Source: Methanomassiliicoccales archaeon PtaB.Bin134 (lineage in GTDB: Archaea; Thermoplasmatota; Thermoplasmata; Methanomassiliicoccales; UBA472). Taken from it: DNA of 7,198 bases. The stretch lies in assembly GCA_002067045.1 (NCBI GenBank), contig MVPZ01000083.1, forward strand, positions 1 to 7,198. The letters run 5' to 3'. How positions within the stretch are numbered: the first letter of the stretch is position 1; each line of letters starts with the position of its first letter. The notes under the pieces are model-generated. The model saw nothing but the letters and a program-made list of their open reading frames with translations, had not been told where the DNA came from and made no database searches. The translations under genes and the position numbers were made by a program. Positions 4,595-7,198 of this stretch are shown piece after piece.

Positions 4595-6721
4595 TCACCC
4601 CTCCCTGTGCCACATCCCGCGGTTCTCTATCAGCCAGTCCTGGGAGCTGACCAGGTCCTCACCCTTCTTGGCCTTCCTCTTGACGTAGGTTCCGTCAGGA
4701 AGCATGTCCCTGGACTTCAGGTTGTCATGGAGGTGTATGGGGAAGATGACGTCCACCAGCGCGCGCAGGTAGCTCTGGTCCAACACCGGGAACAGCACCT
4801 CCACCCTCTTGTGCAGGTTGCGGGGCATGAGGTCCGAGCTGCCCAGGTACACCTCCTCCTTCCCGCCGTTGCGGAAGTAGTAGATGCGCGCGTGTTCCAG
4901 GAAGCGGCCGACGATGCTGCTCACCTTGATGTTCTCGCTGAGCCCCTTCACTCCTGGCCGGAGGGCGCAAAGCCCCCGGACGTTCAGGTCGATGCGCACC
5001 CCATCCTGGGACGCGCGGTACAGGGCCTGGATCACCTCAGGGTCCAGCAGGCCGTTGAGCTTGAATCCTATGTACCCGTCCCCGTGCTCCCTCTGCCTTT
5101 TCGCCTCGCGGTCGATCCGGGCGATCATCTCCCGCTTCAGGGTCACCGGGGCCACCATAAGCCTGCGGTATCCATCCTTCTGGGCGTACCCGGTCAGGTA
5201 GTTGAATAGGTCGGCCACGTCCGCGCCTATGTCCGGATCACTGGTCAGGTAACCGATGTCCCCGTAGATGCGGGAGGTCTGGGCGTTGTAGTTACCCGAG
5301 CTCATGTGGCTGTAGCGGACTATGCTGTCCCCCTTCTTGCGGACGATGAGCAGGAGCTTGGCATGCACCTTGAGGTCCATCAGCCCGTACACCACATGCA
5401 CCCCCGCGTTCTCCAGCGCCCTGGCCCAGACGATGTTGTTCTCCTCGTCGAAGCGGGCCTTGAGCTCCACCACCACGGCCACGGCCTTGCCGTTCTCCCG
5501 GGCCTGCATGAGGGCGTCGATGATGGGGGAGCGCTTGTCGATGCGGTACAGCGTGATCTTGATGGTCAGGACCTGGGGGTCGTTGGCGGCCTGCTTGAGA
5601 AGGGTGACCAGGGGCACGAAGCTGTCGTAGGGGTGGTAGAACAGCCGGTCGCGGTGCTCCACCGCGGCCATGAGGTCCTTCTCCGGGGACAGGTCCACCG
5701 GAACGAAGGGCAGGAAGGGCTGGTCCTTGAGGTCCGGCCTGTTGAGCGACAGCAGGTCCCAGAATGATACGAGCGACAGCGGGGCATGGGAGCGGAAGAC
5801 CACCAGCGGGTTCAGGCCCAGCTTGGCGGTGAACAGGTCCACCATCTTCTCCGGCATGCCCATGTCCACCTCCAGGCGCACGGGGGACCCGATCCTCCTG
5901 GTCTCCACGCCCTCCTCAATGGCGGTGAGCAGGTCCTCGGCCTCGTCGGTGGTGATCTCTATGTCCGCGTCCCTGGTGATCCGGAAGGAGTGCACGTTCT
6001 TGACCTTCATCCCCGGGAACAGCATGTCCAGGTTCTTGGAGACCAGGTCCTCCAGGAGCACGAACTCCTGCGCCCTTCCCGTTGAGCCTCCGGGCAGGGG
6101 CACGAAGCGCGGGAAGAGGTCCAAGGGCACCTTCACCCTGGCGTAGCGTTCTCCCCTCTGGGGGTGGCGCACCACCACGGCCAGGTTGATGCTGAGGTTG
6201 GAAATGAAAGGGAACGGCTGGTTGAAGTCCAGGGCCAGCGGGGTAAGGGCCGGGAATATCATGCGCTCGAAGAAGTCCCTCAGGCCCTCCCTGGCCGGCT
6301 GGTCCAGATCGTCCATGCGGTGCACGGTTATGCCTTGCTGCTTCAGTTTGGGCAGCAGGTCATCGTACCAGCATCGGCCATGCGCCTCCAGCAGGGGGAG
6401 CAGCTCCCGGTTAACGGCCTCCAGCTGTTCCAGGGGGGTGAGGCCGTCCGGGGGGGCCTGCAAAGCGCCCTTCTTCAGCTGCCTCCGCAGTCCCGAGATC
6501 CGCACCATGAAGAACTCATCGAGGTTGCTGCCGCAGATGGCCAGGAACTTCACCCGCTCTAGCAGGGGATGGGTCCCATCCTGGGCCTCCTCCAGTATCC
6601 TCTTGTGGAAGCGTATCCAGCTTATCTCCCGGTTGATGAAGGGCGAGGCCTGTCCGGTCGTCCTGTCCTTCTTCTTTCCCTTGCTGGACTTGGGTGCTTC
6701 CTTGCTCTTCCGCGCGGGCAT
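4595..6721 (-). CDS. ppk1: Polyphosphate kinase 1 (PPK1)
   Basis: PPK1 reversibly transfers the gamma phosphate of ATP onto inorganic polyphosphate. The 708-residue product has the usual PPK1 length and all its domains. The N domain is at about 26-130 (FINREISWIRFHKRILEEA; CGSNLDEFFMVRISGL). The head domain is at about 130-325 (PALTPLALDFNQPFPFISNL). Two PLD-like catalytic domains fill about 326-700. The histidine that is phosphorylated corresponds to His453 in KVHAKLLLIVRK, with His472 (RYSHMSSGNYN) 19 residues on, the same spacing as the E. coli pair His435/His454. His610 in FLEHARIYYFRNGG belongs to the second PLD-like domain. The start is the ATG at 6719-6721; an in-frame TAA at 6731-6733 rules out any longer protein. 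Residues 2-20 form a Lys/Ser-rich basic tail before the conserved N domain. It is the first gene of the operon, which continues 2 bp after its stop. No good ribosome binding site precedes it, consistent with a very short leader. Confidence 0.97.
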   Translation of the reverse strand: MPARKSKEAPKSSKGKKKDRTTGQASPFINREISWIRFHKRILEEAQDGTHPLLERVKFLAICGSNLDEFFMVRISGLRRQLKKGALQAPPDGLTPLEQLEAVNRELLPLLEAHGRCWYDDLLPKLKQQGITVHRMDDLDQPAREGLRDFFERMIFPALTPLALDFNQPFPFISNLSINLAVVVRHPQRGERYARVKVPLDLFPRFVPLPGGSTGRAQEFVLLEDLVSKNLDMLFPGMKVKNVHSFRITRDADIEITTDEAEDLLTAIEEGVETRRIGSPVRLEVDMGMPEKMVDLFTAKLGLNPLVVFRSHAPLSLVSFWDLLSLNRPDLKDQPFLPFVPVDLSPEKDLMAAVEHRDRLFYHPYDSFVPLVTLLKQAANDPQVLTIKITLYRIDKRSPIIDALMQARENGKAVAVVVELKARFDEENNIVWARALENAGVHVVYGLMDLKVHAKLLLIVRKKGDSIVRYSHMSSGNYNAQTSRIYGDIGYLTSDPDIGADVADLFNYLTGYAQKDGYRRLMVAPVTLKREMIARIDREAKRQREHGDGYIGFKLNGLLDPEVIQALYRASQDGVRIDLNVRGLCALRPGVKGLSENIKVSSIVGRFLEHARIYYFRNGGKEEVYLGSSDLMPRNLHKRVEVLFPVLDQSYLRALVDVIFPIHLHDNLKSRDMLPDGTYVKRKAKKGEDLVSSQDWLIENRGMWHREG
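4598..4604 (-). promoter_or_regulatory. Shine-Dalgarno site for the fusion gene
   Basis: GGAGGGG on the minus strand lies just before the ATG at 4592 and overlaps the last ppk1 codons. It favours this ATG over the GTG at 4613, which lies upstream of the site. Confidence 0.7.
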
Positions 6722-6747
6722 GGCTATCCATTATAACATCTGGCGTC

Positions 6748-6758
6748 CTGTATATATG
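6748..6758 (-). promoter_or_regulatory. Putative TATA box of the polyphosphate operon
   Basis: On the minus strand TCATATATACA lies about 33 nt upstream of the ppk1 ATG, predicting a transcript start near 6728 and a leader of only several nucleotides. A second AT box (TTATAAT, 6731-6737) is too close to the ATG to be the main one. No strong Shine-Dalgarno sequence is present before ppk1. Confidence 0.45.
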
Positions 6759-6814
6759 AGGTTGCGGTAAATTATTTCAGGTCTGGTTATCAGGAACTGT
6801 ACTAGCATTGCTCG

Positions 6815-6824
6815 TTTTTTATAC
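6815..6824 (+). promoter_or_regulatory. Putative TATA box for the E1-like gene
   Basis: TTTTTTATAC is centred about 27 nt upstream of the ATG at 6847. This distance predicts transcription starting at or next to the start codon, that is a leaderless mRNA. It lies in the 125-bp gap between divergent genes (6722-6846), where I see no other gene. Confidence 0.45.
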
Positions 6825-6846
6825 GCGGGACTGGGCTTAAGGTCCC

Positions 6847-7198
6847 ATGAGCGGGGTCATTCGACCAGGTGCGGAGGACGACGACCGGTTGGACCGTGCG
6901 CGTCGCATCGGATGGGTCGACCTGGAAAAGGTGGCCTCCTCCCGGATACTGGTGGTTGGCGCGGGCGCCCTGGGCAACGAGGCGGTGAAAGACCTGGTGC
7001 TGTTCGGTTTCCGGAGGATCGACGTTCTGGACATGGACACGGTGGTGCGCTCCAACCTGAACCGCTGCGTGCTTTTCCGGGAGGGCGACCAGTCGTCGGG
7101 GAAGGGAAAGGCGGAGCTGGTGGCCGAGAGGTCCCGGGAGCTATGCCCGGACGCCGAGGTCAGCCCCATCCACGGCCTGGTGCAATCGATGGGCCCGC
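6847..7198 (+). CDS. ThiF / E1-like (UBA) adenylyltransferase, N-terminal part, cut by window edge
   Basis: The visible 117 residues form the start of an E1-like adenylation domain, which activates the C-terminal glycine of a ubiquitin-like or sulfur-carrier protein with ATP (the MoeB, ThiF and UbaA families and relatives). The Rossmann nucleotide loop ILVVGAGALGNEAV is at 34-47. The family signature LDMDTVVRSNLNR (61-73) contains the acidic residues and the asparagine/arginine that contact ATP. GKGKAELV (85-92) supplies the conserved lysine. The usual Gln after NLNR is Cys here. The N terminus (RARRIGWVDLEKV) differs from the LSxEQxxRYSRH start of MoeB/UbaA. It resembles ThiF relatives that begin with an R-x-GW-type segment, so a classical sulfur-carrier role is not assured. 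The start is fixed by an in-frame TAA two codons before the ATG. The catalytic-cysteine region and C terminus lie beyond the window. It is divergent from the polyphosphate operon; no functional link is shown. Confidence 0.88.
   Translation, partial: MSGVIRPGAEDDDRLDRARRIGWVDLEKVASSRILVVGAGALGNEAVKDLVLFGFRRIDVLDMDTVVRSNLNRCVLFREGDQSSGKGKAELVAERSRELCPDAEVSPIHGLVQSMGP

Noticed and set aside
4593..4613. GTG start seven codons upstream for the CHAD fusion gene
   Set aside because: It would overlap ppk1 by 19 bp and place the GGAGGGG ribosome binding site inside the coding region; the ATG at 4592 is well spaced.
3345..4688. A 447-codon plus-strand open frame opposite the CHAD fusion gene
   Set aside because: It lies antisense to a gene with many conserved motifs, has a low-complexity composition, and lacks a promoter or ribosome binding site of its own.
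1..7198. CRISPR array, insertion sequence, attachment site or other mobile element
   Set aside because: There are no regularly spaced repeats, transposase or integrase motifs, or flanking terminal repeats; composition is even across the genes.

Overview
The window looks archaeal. It is GC-rich, but the gaps between genes carry AT-rich boxes resembling archaeal TATA elements (TATATA/TTTATA). Operon-internal genes have strong GGAGG-type ribosome binding sites, while operon-leading genes seem to have very short leaders or none. The gene content (archaeal-type sugar-phosphate mutase, PPK1/PPX polyphosphate genes, an E1-like enzyme) and base composition would fit a Thermoplasmatota methanogen such as Methanomassiliicoccales. 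That placement is an inference from memory and has only moderate confidence.

Layout, left to right. (1) 1-366, minus: N-terminal part of an alpha-D-phosphohexomutase (phosphomannomutase/phosphoglucosamine mutase type), cut by the window edge. (2) 367-621: divergent promoter region. (3) 622-846, plus: a small basic 74-residue protein of unknown function. (4) 896-6721, minus: a tight three-gene operon read right to left. Its order is polyphosphate kinase PPK1 (4595-6721), a CHAD / metallophosphoesterase / HD fusion protein (2448-4592), and a PPX/GppA-type exopolyphosphatase (896-2455). The genes are 2 bp apart and then overlap by 8 bp. (5) 6722-6846: divergent promoter region. (6) 6847-7198, plus: N-terminal part of a ThiF/E1-like adenylyltransferase, cut by the window edge.

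The centre of interest is the operon. PPK1 makes inorganic polyphosphate from ATP and PPX trims it back to phosphate. Between them lies a fusion that joins a polyphosphate-binding CHAD domain to a YfcE/MJ0936-type phosphoesterase and a second copy of the HD domain found at the C terminus of PPX. All expected metal-binding residues of both presumed catalytic domains of the fusion are present. A well-spaced Shine-Dalgarno sequence and an ATG lie exactly at the CHAD/phosphoesterase junction, so the enzyme half might also be made separately. Together the genes suggest a polyphosphate synthesis, binding and turnover module with an uncharacterised phosphohydrolase at its core.
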